Shown here one piece after another: positions 42,873-52,265 of a stretch of 64,000 nucleotides of DNA. Each line of letters begins with the position of its first letter. Position 1 is the first letter of the stretch. A model generated the notes under the pieces. The model saw only the letters and a list, made by a program, of their open reading frames with translations, had not been told where the DNA came from and did not search any database. The position numbers and the translations under genes were made by a program. The stretch comes from Tumidithrix helvetica (lineage in GTDB: Bacteria; Cyanobacteriota; Cyanobacteriia; Pseudanabaenales; Pseudanabaenaceae): NCBI RefSeq assembly GCF_965232925.1, contig NZ_CBDDRA010000008.1, forward strand, positions 1 through 64,000. Reading direction: 5' to 3'.

Positions 42873-43610
42873 ATGGCTGGCGAAAAAATCTACGAAGGCA
42901 AAGCCAAAATTCTCTACACTACAGACGACCCCAATATATTACTGACCTATTTCAAAGATGATGCCACTGCCTTTAATGCGCTTAAAAAAGGCACGATCGA
43001 GCATAAAGGGCTGATGAACTGCGCGATCGCCTCTCATCTATTTCAATACCTAGCCACCCAAAATATTCCCACCCACTTCATCCAGCAAACAGCTCCCGAT
43101 CGGATGCAGGTTGTGGCGGTAAAAATTCTACCTTTAGAGGTAGTTGTGCGAAATATTGCAGCCGGCAGTCTTTGCAAACGCACGGGAATAGCTACTGGGA
43201 CGGTGTTAAAGCAACCTTTGGTTGAGTTTTATTATAAAAATGACGACTTGGGCGATCCTCTTTTTACAGAAGATCACATTGCATTGATGGCGTTAGCAAG
43301 TCCCGAGCAGGTTACCCAACTACGGCAAATGGCACTAAATATTAATCAACACTTGCAAGATTTCTTTCTTAAGTGCCAATTGATCCTCGTAGATTTTAAA
43401 CTAGAGTTTGGCATCGACGCTCGTGGGAATCTGCTTTTAAGTGATGAAATCAGCCCTGACACCTGTCGTCTCTGGGATCAAACCAATCTAGATCCGCAAG
43501 CACGTATTATGGATAAAGATCGATTTCGTCAAGATTTAGGAAACGTTGCAGGAGCCTACCAAGAAGTTATGGCGAGGATTCAAGCAGTAATTTCACAAAA
43601 AATCCCTTGA
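42873..43610 (+). CDS. purC: phosphoribosylaminoimidazole-succinocarboxamide synthase
   Basis: SAICAR synthetase of purine synthesis: joins aspartate to CAIR with ATP. The 245-residue protein has the family start IYEGKAKILY, the FKDDATAFNALK motif, the signature VVRNIAAGSLCKR, and LSDEISPDTCRLWD. It is the first gene of a run that continues with bamA, lpxC, fabZ and lpxA, an order conserved in cyanobacteria. 119 nt separate it from bamA. Confidence 0.96.
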   Translation: MAGEKIYEGKAKILYTTDDPNILLTYFKDDATAFNALKKGTIEHKGLMNCAIASHLFQYLATQNIPTHFIQQTAPDRMQVVAVKILPLEVVVRNIAAGSLCKRTGIATGTVLKQPLVEFYYKNDDLGDPLFTEDHIALMALASPEQVTQLRQMALNINQHLQDFFLKCQLILVDFKLEFGIDARGNLLLSDEISPDTCRLWDQTNLDPQARIMDKDRFRQDLGNVAGAYQEVMARIQAVISQKIP

Positions 43611-43729
43611 TAGGCGATACTTAATGATGGAATGTTAAGTTCTTCTAAGTTCTAACCTAAGCGTTTAATCACTTAGTCTTTCAGTTTTAAGTTTCAATGA
43701 AGTTCCAAGTTGGTGTGTGAGTCACTCGT

Positions 43730-45796
43730 ATGCGTATAAATTTAGTCGTGTTGATGGCCTTGGTTTCTCCGAATGTGCTTTTGCTTGGGATCCCAACACA
43801 AGCACAGGTTGTCTCTCCTCAGCCAGCGATCGCGCAAGCTTCTCCAAAACCTATAGTACCTGCGACCCCTTCTAATCCAGCAACGCCCACTGTTGACCCC
43901 TCTACAACGCCTACTGCGCAAGTCCCTCCTAAACCCACCCCCCCGACAGAGCCTGCTACACCAGTTCCTGTCACACCATCTCCTGTCACACCAGCCACCG
44001 AACCTGCTACTCCCCCAGCACCGGCAAATGAGCCACAAGTACTCGTGGGTGAGGTCGTTGTGAAAACAGCTCCCGATCAGCCGCCACTACCTCCTGAGAT
44101 TGAGAAGCAAGTCTACGACGTAATTTCCACCAGACCAGGGCGCACGACAACACGAACTCAACTCCAATCAGACATCAATGCTGTCTTTGCCACGGGTTTC
44201 TTTTCTAACGTCCAAGCAGAGCCAGAAGATACAGACATTGGCGTGCGCGTAACATTTTTCGTCATGCCTAACCCAGTTTTAAAAGCTGTTAAAACCGAGG
44301 GCACTAAAGTTTTAGAGCCTGGCGTAATCGATCGCATTTTTGGCGCTCAAATCGGCAAGGTTACAAACCTCAAAGATTTACAAACTGCTGTCAAAACCTT
44401 AGAAAAGTACTACCAAGACAATGGCTATGCCTTGGCTCAAATCATTGATGTCAAAGCGCAGCCTGATGGCACAGTTACCTTGGTTGTAGCCGAAGGTGAG
44501 GTTGAAGACATTAAGGTTGCCTACTTAAACGAAGAAGGTAAAACTCAAGACAAAGACGGTAAACCCGTCGGTGGTACGACCCGTGACTTTATTATTACGA
44601 GAGAATTGAGTCTCAAACCTGGTGATGTCTTTAACAAATCGAAAGTTCAGTCCGATCTACAGAGAGTATTTGGATTAGGGCTATTTGATGACGTTAATCT
44701 AGGTTTAGCCCCTGGAACCGATCCACATAAGGTGATCGTGACGGTCAACGTCAAAGAACGTAATACAGGCTCGATCGCCATAGGTGCGGGTCTGAGTTCG
44801 TCAACAGGTCTGTTTGGGACGGTGAGTTTCCAGCAGCAAAACCTCGGTGGTAATAACCAGAAACTTGGTCTAGACGTTCAATTAGGCGAACGAGAACTGT
44901 TATTTGACCTTAACTTTACCGATCCTTGGTTAGCAGGCGATCCATATCGCACTTCGTTTACTGCCAATATCTTTAGCCGTAGTGTATTTAGCTATGTATT
45001 TGATAGCCCGATCGGTGTTGGTGTTAACAACGATACAGCCCGCATCAACCGCATTGGGTTTGGGTTTAGCTTATCCCGTCCGTTAGATGTTGGTGCAACC
45101 GCTTCTGTGGGTGCGCGTTTTGAGCGGGTTAGAGTCACTGACAGTAATAGCAATACCACTCCTCTTGATATCTTGGGAAATCAGTTGACCATCGATCCTT
45201 CTGGACAGGATGACTTGCTCTTTTTGCAGTTTGCCTACGCTAAAGATGCGCGCAACGATCCGATGAAACCAACCTCTGGCTCTGTATTTCGGATTGCTGC
45301 CGAGCAATCGATTCCGCTTGGAAATGGCTCGGTTTTTCTCAGTCGTCTTCGCGCTAGCTACAGTTTCTATGTGCCAGTACAGTTCTTAAACTTTGCAGAA
45401 GGGGCACAGGCTTTGGCATTTAATATCCAAGCTGGCACAGTTTTGGGTACATTGCCGCCGTACGAAGCCTTCCAAATTGGGGGTAGCAACTCTGTACGGG
45501 GTTGGGATGAAGGCAAAATTGGTAGTGGTCGTAGTTTTGGTCTAATTTCGGCGGAATATCGCTTCCCAGTGTTTAGTATTGTGGGTGGCGTATTGTTTGC
45601 CGACTATGGTACCGACTTTGGTACAGGTGAATCGGTAATTGGTAACCCTGCAGGCGTCCGTGGTAAACCTGGCAATGGTGGTGGCTATGGTGTGGGAGTG
45701 CGCGTACAGTCCCCCCTAGGCGCAATTCGTGTTGACTATGGTATTGGTACGAATGGCTCTACTCAATTTAGCTTTGGCTTAGGTGAGAAGTTCTAA
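43730..45796 (+). CDS. bamA: outer membrane protein assembly factor BamA/Omp85
   Basis: Beta-barrel outer membrane protein of 688 residues that inserts other barrels; the cyanobacterial ancestor of plastid Toc75. After a signal peptide (about 1-30) comes a Pro/Thr-rich stretch (about residues 40-105), then POTRA domains (about 105-335), with the typical LKPGDVFNKSKVQSDLQRVFGLGLFDDV. The barrel (about 340-688) includes the GGSNSVRGWDEG motif (the conserved VRGY/F loop motif) and ends in FSFGLGEKF with terminal Phe. Upstream is purC and downstream is lpxC, 35 nt away, in one operon. Confidence 0.96.
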   Translation: MRINLVVLMALVSPNVLLLGIPTQAQVVSPQPAIAQASPKPIVPATPSNPATPTVDPSTTPTAQVPPKPTPPTEPATPVPVTPSPVTPATEPATPPAPANEPQVLVGEVVVKTAPDQPPLPPEIEKQVYDVISTRPGRTTTRTQLQSDINAVFATGFFSNVQAEPEDTDIGVRVTFFVMPNPVLKAVKTEGTKVLEPGVIDRIFGAQIGKVTNLKDLQTAVKTLEKYYQDNGYALAQIIDVKAQPDGTVTLVVAEGEVEDIKVAYLNEEGKTQDKDGKPVGGTTRDFIITRELSLKPGDVFNKSKVQSDLQRVFGLGLFDDVNLGLAPGTDPHKVIVTVNVKERNTGSIAIGAGLSSSTGLFGTVSFQQQNLGGNNQKLGLDVQLGERELLFDLNFTDPWLAGDPYRTSFTANIFSRSVFSYVFDSPIGVGVNNDTARINRIGFGFSLSRPLDVGATASVGARFERVRVTDSNSNTTPLDILGNQLTIDPSGQDDLLFLQFAYAKDARNDPMKPTSGSVFRIAAEQSIPLGNGSVFLSRLRASYSFYVPVQFLNFAEGAQALAFNIQAGTVLGTLPPYEAFQIGGSNSVRGWDEGKIGSGRSFGLISAEYRFPVFSIVGGVLFADYGTDFGTGESVIGNPAGVRGKPGNGGGYGVGVRVQSPLGAIRVDYGIGTNGSTQFSFGLGEKF

Positions 45797-45831
45797 AAAA
45801 CGCAACTTTCGATCGTTAACTTTAAGTAATC

Positions 45832-46668
45832 ATGGCTAATCAACAAACGATCGCGGCTCCTTTTAGCTTGTCTGGAATAGGCTTGCATACAGGTGAAACA
45901 ACCTCTGTGAGGGTATTGCCATCGCCACCCAACACCGGTCGTTACTTTGTCCATGGTGGTCACTCAATTCCAGCCCAGGTGTCTACCGTTTCGCCAACCC
46001 AGCTTTCTACAGAGCTTAAAAACGAATCGGGTGAATCTGTTAGAACCGTAGAGCACCTGTTGGCAGCGTTGTTTGGCATGGGAATTGATAATGCTCGGAT
46101 TGAATTAGATCGTCCCGAAGTCCCGATTTTAGATGGCTCTGCCTTGCCTTGGGTGGAGGCGATCGCCAAAGTTGGTGTTGAGTCTCAAACTGTCTCCTCA
46201 CCGATCTCCAAATCACTCAGCCAAACTATCTCGGTCCAGCATGGGGATGGTTTTGTTGTTGCTCTACCAGCCAATAGCTTGCGCTTTACCTATGGCATTG
46301 AGTTTGATACCGAAGCGATCGGCAAACAATGGTTTAGCTGGGCTCCTAGTACAACCAATTTTTTTGCCGAATTTGCCCGAGAAATTGCCCCCGCCCGCAC
46401 GTTTACTTTGGCGCAATATATTGAGCCGATGCGTGCCGCAGGGCTGATCAAAGGCGGTACTCTAGACAATGCCATCGTCTGCGATCGCGATCGTTGGCTC
46501 AATCCACCATTACGATTTCAAGATGAACCCTGTCGCCATAAACTTTTAGACTTAATAGGAGATCTAAGTTTGTTAGGGTTTCTGCCCCAAGCCCATATCT
46601 TGGCTTTTAAGGCAAGTCATACACTGCATACCCAGTTTGCCCAAGCGATTTGGACTGCCTGTAAGTAG
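45832..46668 (+). CDS. lpxC: UDP-3-O-acyl-N-acetylglucosamine deacetylase
   Basis: Zinc enzyme for the first committed step of lipid A synthesis. The 278-residue protein has the family start FSLSGIGLHTGE, the zinc-binding His in VRTVEHLLAALFGMGIDNA, the DGSALPW motif, and the C-terminal HKLLDLIGDLSLLG with the second His and Asp zinc ligands. It lies in the operon purC-bamA-lpxC-fabZ-lpxA. Confidence 0.96.
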   Translation: MANQQTIAAPFSLSGIGLHTGETTSVRVLPSPPNTGRYFVHGGHSIPAQVSTVSPTQLSTELKNESGESVRTVEHLLAALFGMGIDNARIELDRPEVPILDGSALPWVEAIAKVGVESQTVSSPISKSLSQTISVQHGDGFVVALPANSLRFTYGIEFDTEAIGKQWFSWAPSTTNFFAEFAREIAPARTFTLAQYIEPMRAAGLIKGGTLDNAIVCDRDRWLNPPLRFQDEPCRHKLLDLIGDLSLLGFLPQAHILAFKASHTLHTQFAQAIWTACK

Positions 46669-46776
46669 TAGTACCTAAATTACAGAATTCTTGCAAGTAG
46701 CTATTGATCGTTAACAGACAATCGAGTTTACTGATTAACGAGTTTTCTTTAACATTGGTTTCATCATAAAAAAATA

Positions 46777-47253
46777 ATGCCCACCCTGACTGAAGTTCAA
46801 CCTATTACCACTAAGCCCACAGAAATTCTGATTGAGGAGATTCAGAAGCTCCTGCCTCATCGTTATCCTTTTTTATTGGTCGATCGCATTATTGATTATG
46901 TCCCAGGACACTCCGCCATAGGGATCAAAAATGTCACAATTAATGAGCATTTTTTTCAAGGACATTTTCCTAATCGCCCGATTATGCCAGGCGTACTAAT
47001 TGTAGAAGCAATGGCTCAGGTGGGTGGTATTATTTTGACCCAGATGCCAGGCGCTGAAGGTAAGTTATCACTGTTTGCTGGTATCGACAAGGTCAGGTTT
47101 CGCCGCCCCGTTGTCCCTGGCGATCAACTGATCATGACTGCTGAGTTGCTAGTGATTAAACGTAAGCGTTTTGGTAAGATGCAGGCGAGAGCCGAAGTGA
47201 ACGGTCAACTAGTATCTGAAGGAGAGCTAATGTTTTCTATAGTTGATACCTAG
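46777..47253 (+). CDS. fabZ: 3-hydroxyacyl-ACP dehydratase FabZ
   Basis: Hot-dog fold dehydratase of fatty acid synthesis; competes with LpxA for 3-hydroxyacyl-ACP. The 158-residue protein has LPHRYPFLLVDRI, the catalytic His63 in GHFPNRPIMPG and Glu77 in EAMAQVGG. It sits between lpxC and lpxA in the envelope operon, the same order as in many bacteria, linking membrane and lipid A synthesis. Confidence 0.96.
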   Translation: MPTLTEVQPITTKPTEILIEEIQKLLPHRYPFLLVDRIIDYVPGHSAIGIKNVTINEHFFQGHFPNRPIMPGVLIVEAMAQVGGIILTQMPGAEGKLSLFAGIDKVRFRRPVVPGDQLIMTAELLVIKRKRFGKMQARAEVNGQLVSEGELMFSIVDT

Positions 47254-47298
47254 TGAGTTTGTGATGCTTCTAGTAATATCAAGTGAGCTTAATCTTCT

Positions 47299-48117
47299 AT
47301 GACCGTGTCTCATGTGCCTTCTCCTCAATTGATTCACCCTACCGCCGTTGTGCATCCCAACGCTGAGTTGCACCCTACTGTGCGCGTGGGGCCCTATGCT
47401 GTCATTGGCGAACAAGTCAAAATTGGTGCCCATACTGTTGTGGGTGCTCACGCCATCATTGAAGGTTGTACTGAAATCGGTGCGCGCAATCAGATTTTCC
47501 CCGGTGCTGCGATCGGCCTAGAGTCGCAAGACCTCAAGTATGAAGGCGCGATCAGTGCAGTCAAAATTGGGGATGACAATCGTATTCGCGAATATGTCAC
47601 GATCAACCGCGCCACGGGTGAAAATGAAGTCACTTTCATCGGCAACTCCAATCTGTTAATGGCTTATGTCCATGTCGCGCACAATTGCGTGATTAGCGAT
47701 CATGTTGTGATTACCAACGCAGTAGCTTTGGCTGGGCATGTTGTGATTGAGCCCCAAGCGAGAATTGGTGGTATCGTCGGCATTCACCAGTTTACGCATA
47801 TCGGCCGCCTAGCAATGGTTGGGGGTATGAGTCGGATTGAGCGCGATGTCCCACCCTATATGGTAGTTGAGGGCAATCCTTCAAGGGTAAGAGCAATTAA
47901 TCGTGTGGGGCTAGAAAGAGCAGGATTTGACGAGTCTACGCAACAGCTATTAAAAACTGCATTTCGCACCCTGTATCACCAAGATTTGACGCTGCCAGAG
48001 GCTTTAGAGAAGCTAGCAACCATCTCTGACAATTCCCATATTCAACATTTGCGAAAATTTTTGCAAGAATCGCTCTCTGACGATCAGCGACGGGGACCCA
48101 TACCGGGCAAAAAATAG
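47299..48117 (+). CDS. lpxA: acyl-ACP-UDP-N-acetylglucosamine O-acyltransferase
   Basis: First enzyme of lipid A synthesis. Residues about 8-190 form hexapeptide repeats of a left-handed beta-helix (HPTAVVHPNAELHPTVRVGP onwards). The catalytic His is in YVHVAHNC. The HQFTHIGRLAMVGGMSRIERDVPPYM segment and the helical C-terminal domain end the protein (272 residues). Last gene of the operon from purC; the 106 nt that follow contain the promoter of the Uma2 gene. Confidence 0.96.
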   Translation: MTVSHVPSPQLIHPTAVVHPNAELHPTVRVGPYAVIGEQVKIGAHTVVGAHAIIEGCTEIGARNQIFPGAAIGLESQDLKYEGAISAVKIGDDNRIREYVTINRATGENEVTFIGNSNLLMAYVHVAHNCVISDHVVITNAVALAGHVVIEPQARIGGIVGIHQFTHIGRLAMVGGMSRIERDVPPYMVVEGNPSRVRAINRVGLERAGFDESTQQLLKTAFRTLYHQDLTLPEALEKLATISDNSHIQHLRKFLQESLSDDQRRGPIPGKK

Positions 48118-48180
48118 TAATTGTTAATCAATTTCAATTTTGATGAACAACTGCGTGCGCGAGCGCATGAAGCGATCGCT

Positions 48181-48186
48181 TATAAT
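48181..48186 (+). promoter_or_regulatory. consensus -10 element of the Uma2 gene
   Basis: The exact consensus TATAAT directly follows a HIP1 site (GCGATCGCTTATAATATGG). It lies 38 nt before the Uma2 start. No good -35 element is at the usual distance. Confidence 0.6.
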
Positions 48187-48223
48187 ATGGGTCAAATAGC
48201 TAAGACACCTTTGGGGGTAGCTG

Positions 48224-48994
48224 ATGCTCATAGATCTCAAACATCTACCTACCAGTGACGAATTACTCGGTTCGGATGATACCCCTGTGGATAACGAAGA
48301 CCAGAATTTTGTACCCAATGTTCTGCTATTTTTGCTGGAATATATCTGGAAGCGTCGCGATGACTGGTTCTTTGCTGTGGATATGGGTGTTTACCATACA
48401 ACAGGCTTAAATCCCAAAGTGCCCATTGTGCCAGATGGTTTCTTAAGTTTGGGTGTAGAGCGACGCAAGGGCGGTGGATCGCGCAAGAGCTATGTAGTAT
48501 GGGAAGAACAGGATATAGCGCCCATATTCACGCTAGAGGTGGTATCGCAAACACCTGGGGGTGAGTATGACGAGAAATTGGCGATTTATAGCAAGCTAGG
48601 TGTACGTTACTACGTAATTTACAATCCAAAATTCTGGCAGAGAGATGGACATCTCCCTTTGGAAGTTTATAAATTAGTCGAAGGTAATTACCAGTTGCAG
48701 TTGGGCGAACCTTTTTGGATGGCAGAGATCGGCTTAGGAATTGGACGCTGTGTATTACCATCCGATCGCTTGCAGCGTGAAGTTTTAAGCTGGTTTGATG
48801 AATGTGGCGATCGCTATCTCACCACCGAGGAACAGATCGATATAGAGCGACAGCGCGCAAATGCTGCACAACAAAGAGCTGATGCAGAAAGTCACCAAGT
48901 AAATATAGAACGACAACGGGCTGATGAGGCGCAAAGGCAAGTTGATTTATTGTTGGCGCGGTTGCGCTCGCTTGGTGTTTCTCATGAAGAATAG
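48224..48994 (+). CDS. Uma2 family (DUF820) PD-(D/E)xK protein with coiled-coil tail
   Basis: A 256-residue member of the very abundant cyanobacterial Uma2/DUF820 family, which has a restriction-endonuclease fold. The active-site pattern is VPDGFLSLG followed by IFTLEVVSQTPGGEYDEKLAIY with the K of the fold core, and YYVIYNPKFW. Residues about 205-250 form a repetitive Arg/Gln/Ala-rich coiled coil (RQRANAAQQRADAE). No biochemical role is firmly known; a mobile-element or DNA-processing role has been proposed for the family. The gene has its own promoter-like TATAAT and stands alone. Confidence 0.87.
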   Translation: MLIDLKHLPTSDELLGSDDTPVDNEDQNFVPNVLLFLLEYIWKRRDDWFFAVDMGVYHTTGLNPKVPIVPDGFLSLGVERRKGGGSRKSYVVWEEQDIAPIFTLEVVSQTPGGEYDEKLAIYSKLGVRYYVIYNPKFWQRDGHLPLEVYKLVEGNYQLQLGEPFWMAEIGLGIGRCVLPSDRLQREVLSWFDECGDRYLTTEEQIDIERQRANAAQQRADAESHQVNIERQRADEAQRQVDLLLARLRSLGVSHEE

Positions 48995-49055
48995 GGTCTA
49001 GATAAAAACTGCACCGTTAGGCTAGGTCGTAGGCTGTGTTAATTGGCAAAGTGGG

Positions 49056-50864
49056 ATGAAAAAGCTATTTGTTTTCTGTCTATTTTTTATTGGTTTATTC
49101 TGGGCTTTAGCCAGCTATGGTGGGCTGGCAACCCAAGGCAAATATGATTCGTTGATTCTAGATTTTCGCGAAGAAGTCAGCCAAGCAGAAATCGATCGCA
49201 CGCTTCAAGCGATCGCAACCCAATTTAAGCTAAAACCACAACCAAACAGCATCTTTTCCCAAGCAGATCGTATTTATGTACTTAAGGGAAACGCCGATCT
49301 ACTCGAACAACTTAAGAAATCAGATCTGAGCAAACTTACCGAATATATCGAGCCGAACTATACCTATTCCCTCGATTTTATTGGCGATGGCAAACCCAAC
49401 GATCCGCTTTACAGCAAGCAATGGAATCTGCACAGCATCAACGTAGAAACAGCTTGGCAGCAAACGCGGGGCAAAGGGATTACTGTCGCTGTGATCGATA
49501 CAGGCATTAGCCAAGTGGAAGATCTCAAGGACACCAAGTTTGTCAATGGCTATGACTTTGTCAACGATCGCGAACAGGCTGATGATGACAATGGTCACGG
49601 CACCCATGTGGCGGGGACGATCGCCCAAGCAACCAACAACAAGCTTGGTGTGGCAGGGATTGCCTATGAAGCCAACCTCATGCCTTTAAAAGTGCTCTCG
49701 TCTTGGGGTGGGGGAACCGTAGCCGATATTGCCGAGGCGATTCGGTTTGCTGCCGATCGCGGCGCAGATGTGATTAATATGAGCTTGGGTGGTGGCGGTG
49801 AAAGCAGCTTGATGCAAGAAGCGATTAACTATGCCCATCAGAAGGGGGTAGTGATTGTGGCAGCCGCAGGCAATTCCAGCAATAATGCGGCTGCATATCC
49901 AGCCCGCTATCCGCGAGTGATTGGTGTTTCTGCGATCGGACCTAGTGGAACCAAAGCCTCCTACTCTAACTATGGTGCGGGGGTGGATATTGCTGCACCT
50001 GGGGGTGTAACGCGCAGCGCAAAAGGCGACGAAGATCCCTCAGGGGGGATTTTACAAAACACGATCGACCCTAAAACGGGCGAGTCGGTATTTCGAGCCT
50101 ATCAAGGCACGAGCATGGCATCCCCTCATATTGCAGGGGTGGCAGCTTTGGTCAAAGCATCTGGGATAAAACAACCTGACGAAGTGCTGAATATTTTGAA
50201 GCAGTCGGCACGTAAAGTTGAGGAGGATGGCTTAAATTATTACGGTGCTGGTCAGATTGATGCAGCAGCAGCCGTGCAACTGGCTACCAAGGGGCAAATC
50301 AGCTTTCCTGATTTCTTTCGATGGCTGCGCGATAATGGCTATCTCAATCCTCGCTTTTGGGTTGATGGTGGGGCTGTAGCGCTTCTGCCCAAAACTCTGA
50401 TGGTGATTGGTTCCTATCTGTTGGCTTGGCTATTGCGCAATTTCTTTCCGTTTCGTTGGAATTGGTCGTTCGCGAATGGTCTGTTCATGGGAAGCATTGG
50501 GCTATTCTTTTTGCGCGGTTTTTATGTGTTCGATCTGCCACAATTTCCTTTCCGCATCATAGGCAGCTCATTGCCAGAACTGGGAACCGCTATCCAAACC
50601 ACCAATGCCCTCAATCCGATTACAGCCAGTGTATTGTTCCCTCTGGCGCTTCTCGTTTTTCTTTTAGGTCATCGGGAATGGAAGTGGTTTGCAATCGGCT
50701 CCACAATTGGGGTTTCTGCCTGTTTGGGCGTCCATGCGTTTTTCTCTCCTCATTTAATCTGGTTGGGAGAGGGTTTGCTATCTAGTGGATTTCTGATCGT
50801 GAATGCTTTACTCTGTTTTGGTTTGGCTTATTTATCGCTCAAATCAGAGGTGGCAAGGGCATGA
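49056..50864 (+). CDS. subtilisin-like serine protease with membrane tail
   Basis: Family S8 peptidase of 602 residues. A signal sequence or membrane anchor (about 3-22) and a pro-region (about 30-105) precede the catalytic domain with Asp148 (AVIDTG), His181 (NGHGTHVAG), the oxyanion Asn273 (AAGNSS) and Ser353 (GTSMASPHIAG). From about residue 410 the protein has several hydrophobic segments (about 443-460, 475-492, 525-545, 550-570 and 580-598), so the protease domain is tethered to a membrane. The overlap ATGA with the next small gene shows translational coupling. Confidence 0.92.
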   Translation: MKKLFVFCLFFIGLFWALASYGGLATQGKYDSLILDFREEVSQAEIDRTLQAIATQFKLKPQPNSIFSQADRIYVLKGNADLLEQLKKSDLSKLTEYIEPNYTYSLDFIGDGKPNDPLYSKQWNLHSINVETAWQQTRGKGITVAVIDTGISQVEDLKDTKFVNGYDFVNDREQADDDNGHGTHVAGTIAQATNNKLGVAGIAYEANLMPLKVLSSWGGGTVADIAEAIRFAADRGADVINMSLGGGGESSLMQEAINYAHQKGVVIVAAAGNSSNNAAAYPARYPRVIGVSAIGPSGTKASYSNYGAGVDIAAPGGVTRSAKGDEDPSGGILQNTIDPKTGESVFRAYQGTSMASPHIAGVAALVKASGIKQPDEVLNILKQSARKVEEDGLNYYGAGQIDAAAAVQLATKGQISFPDFFRWLRDNGYLNPRFWVDGGAVALLPKTLMVIGSYLLAWLLRNFFPFRWNWSFANGLFMGSIGLFFLRGFYVFDLPQFPFRIIGSSLPELGTAIQTTNALNPITASVLFPLALLVFLLGHREWKWFAIGSTIGVSACLGVHAFFSPHLIWLGEGLLSSGFLIVNALLCFGLAYLSLKSEVARA

Positions 50865-51088
50865 AGATTCAAGTTAAGGGCAAAATTCAGTTCCACGAGC
50901 TTGGGATGGGGGCTTGGGCTTTGGTCGCAGATTCTGGCGAACAGTACGAACTGATGCAGCCTGCTCCTAGTCAGCTTTTACAGGCAGGGCTAAGTGTGAA
51001 AATCACAGGCATTCTGCGTGAAGATATTATGACCATGGCGATGATTGGCACGGTACTGCAAATTGAGTCCTTTGAGATTGCGACCTAA
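50861..51088 (+). CDS. small protein translationally coupled to the subtilase
   Basis: A 75-residue protein whose ATG overlaps the subtilase stop (ATGA). It is beta-rich with the pattern KIQVKGKIQFHELGMGAWALVADSGEQYEL ... VKITGILREDIMTMAMIGTVLQIESFEI, which looks like a small OB-like barrel. Similar short proteins occur next to genes in other cyanobacteria, as far as I recall. Its function is unknown; the coupling suggests that it works with the protease, e.g. as binding partner or inhibitor. Confidence 0.75.
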   Translation: MKIQVKGKIQFHELGMGAWALVADSGEQYELMQPAPSQLLQAGLSVKITGILREDIMTMAMIGTVLQIESFEIAT

Positions 51089-51278
51089 TCCAGTTGCGAC
51101 TTTTTAGCTTCTCTATCGCGTTGGGTAGAACCTATCCCCCGATCGCATGACCTTTCAAATAATCTCAATGGGGGAAGTACCAATCTTGAAAGTTGCCTAT
51201 TCTAAGATGTATTCACCTTAAAACTTCTTTCCAAGGCGTTTACAACTTCTAGACTTTTAGAGATGGATGGGTAAAGCT

Positions 51279-51506
51279 ATGACGACATTTACAGAAACAG
51301 ATTCCTGCAATCAAATCCAACTATCCGTGGACAACTTAGCGATCGTGATGGCTCGGGTAATGGAAATGCAAAAGCATCATCAACAAGAAAACCTCCAATT
51401 ATTTGAACTTCTGATTCGCCAACAGGCTCATATTGAAGAATTACAGAGTCAAGTTCAAGGTTTGAGAGTCGAAAACCAACGTATTATCAGTCATGTTCTT
51501 CGGTAG
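51279..51506 (+). CDS. small coiled-coil hypothetical protein
   Basis: A 75-residue protein, mostly helical with heptad-like Leu/Ile/Val spacing (IQLSVDNLAIVMARVMEMQ ... LLIRQQAHIEELQSQVQGLR). A start four codons upstream is also possible. No domain is recognised. It lies between the subtilase unit and purE on the same strand. Confidence 0.6.
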   Translation: MTTFTETDSCNQIQLSVDNLAIVMARVMEMQKHHQQENLQLFELLIRQQAHIEELQSQVQGLRVENQRIISHVLR

Positions 51507-51586
51507 TATATATTTCGGTTATCGGTAAAAGGTTATCGGTTATCTGCATTTATTGGAATTAACATTTGAACTGCCAACTGCCAACC

Positions 51587-52123
51587 ATGCCACAAACTGA
51601 AACGCCACAAGTTAGCATCATTATGGGGAGTGATTCTGACTTGCCAACCATGCAGGCTGCGATCGCGATCTGTCAAAAATTTCATGTGCCCTACGAAGTC
51701 GCGATTATTTCAGCCCATCGCACGCCAGAGCGCATGGTGGAATTTGCCAAGCGGGCACACGAACGGGGAATTAAGGTAATTATTGCAGGAGCTGGTGGGG
51801 CAGCACATTTACCTGGGATGGTGGCAGCCCTCTCACCACTACCCGTAATTGGCGTGCCTGTAACAACGAAGCAACTTAGTGGTGTGGATTCTCTGTATTC
51901 GATCGTGCAGATGCCTAAAGGCATACCTGTGGCAACGGTAGCGATCGGCAATGCTGAAAATGCAGGACTTTTGGCAGTGCAAATTTTGGCTACCCAACAG
52001 CCCGAACTTTTGGCGCAAGTGTTGTCATATCGGGCGGAGTTGGCGAATACGGTACTAACAAAGCAAGCCCAACTCGATCGCGTTGGTTCCTTGGAATATT
52101 TAAAAAATATGTCTAAAGGCTGA
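51587..52123 (+). CDS. purE: N5-carboxyaminoimidazole ribonucleotide mutase
   Basis: Purine synthesis enzyme that shifts the carboxyl group of N5-CAIR to give CAIR, the substrate of PurC (also present in this window). The ATG start is used; a TTG seven codons upstream is possible. Motifs are SIIMGSDSDLPTM near residue 10, SAHRTPERM, IIAGAGGAAHLPGM and GVPVTTKQLSGVDSLYSIVQMP. The length of 178 residues is normal. Confidence 0.95.
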   Translation: MPQTETPQVSIIMGSDSDLPTMQAAIAICQKFHVPYEVAIISAHRTPERMVEFAKRAHERGIKVIIAGAGGAAHLPGMVAALSPLPVIGVPVTTKQLSGVDSLYSIVQMPKGIPVATVAIGNAENAGLLAVQILATQQPELLAQVLSYRAELANTVLTKQAQLDRVGSLEYLKNMSKG

Positions 52124-52265
52124 GCGATCGCCTTCACGATTGCGAATAAACGTGAAATTAATCTACAAAAAAGTTAAATCATTCCGCGATCGCGCGGGTT
52201 TAGAAATTCATTCCGTACCATAGAGTCAACCTCGAAAACTTGTATCAAAATGGGTACTCTGTCCT

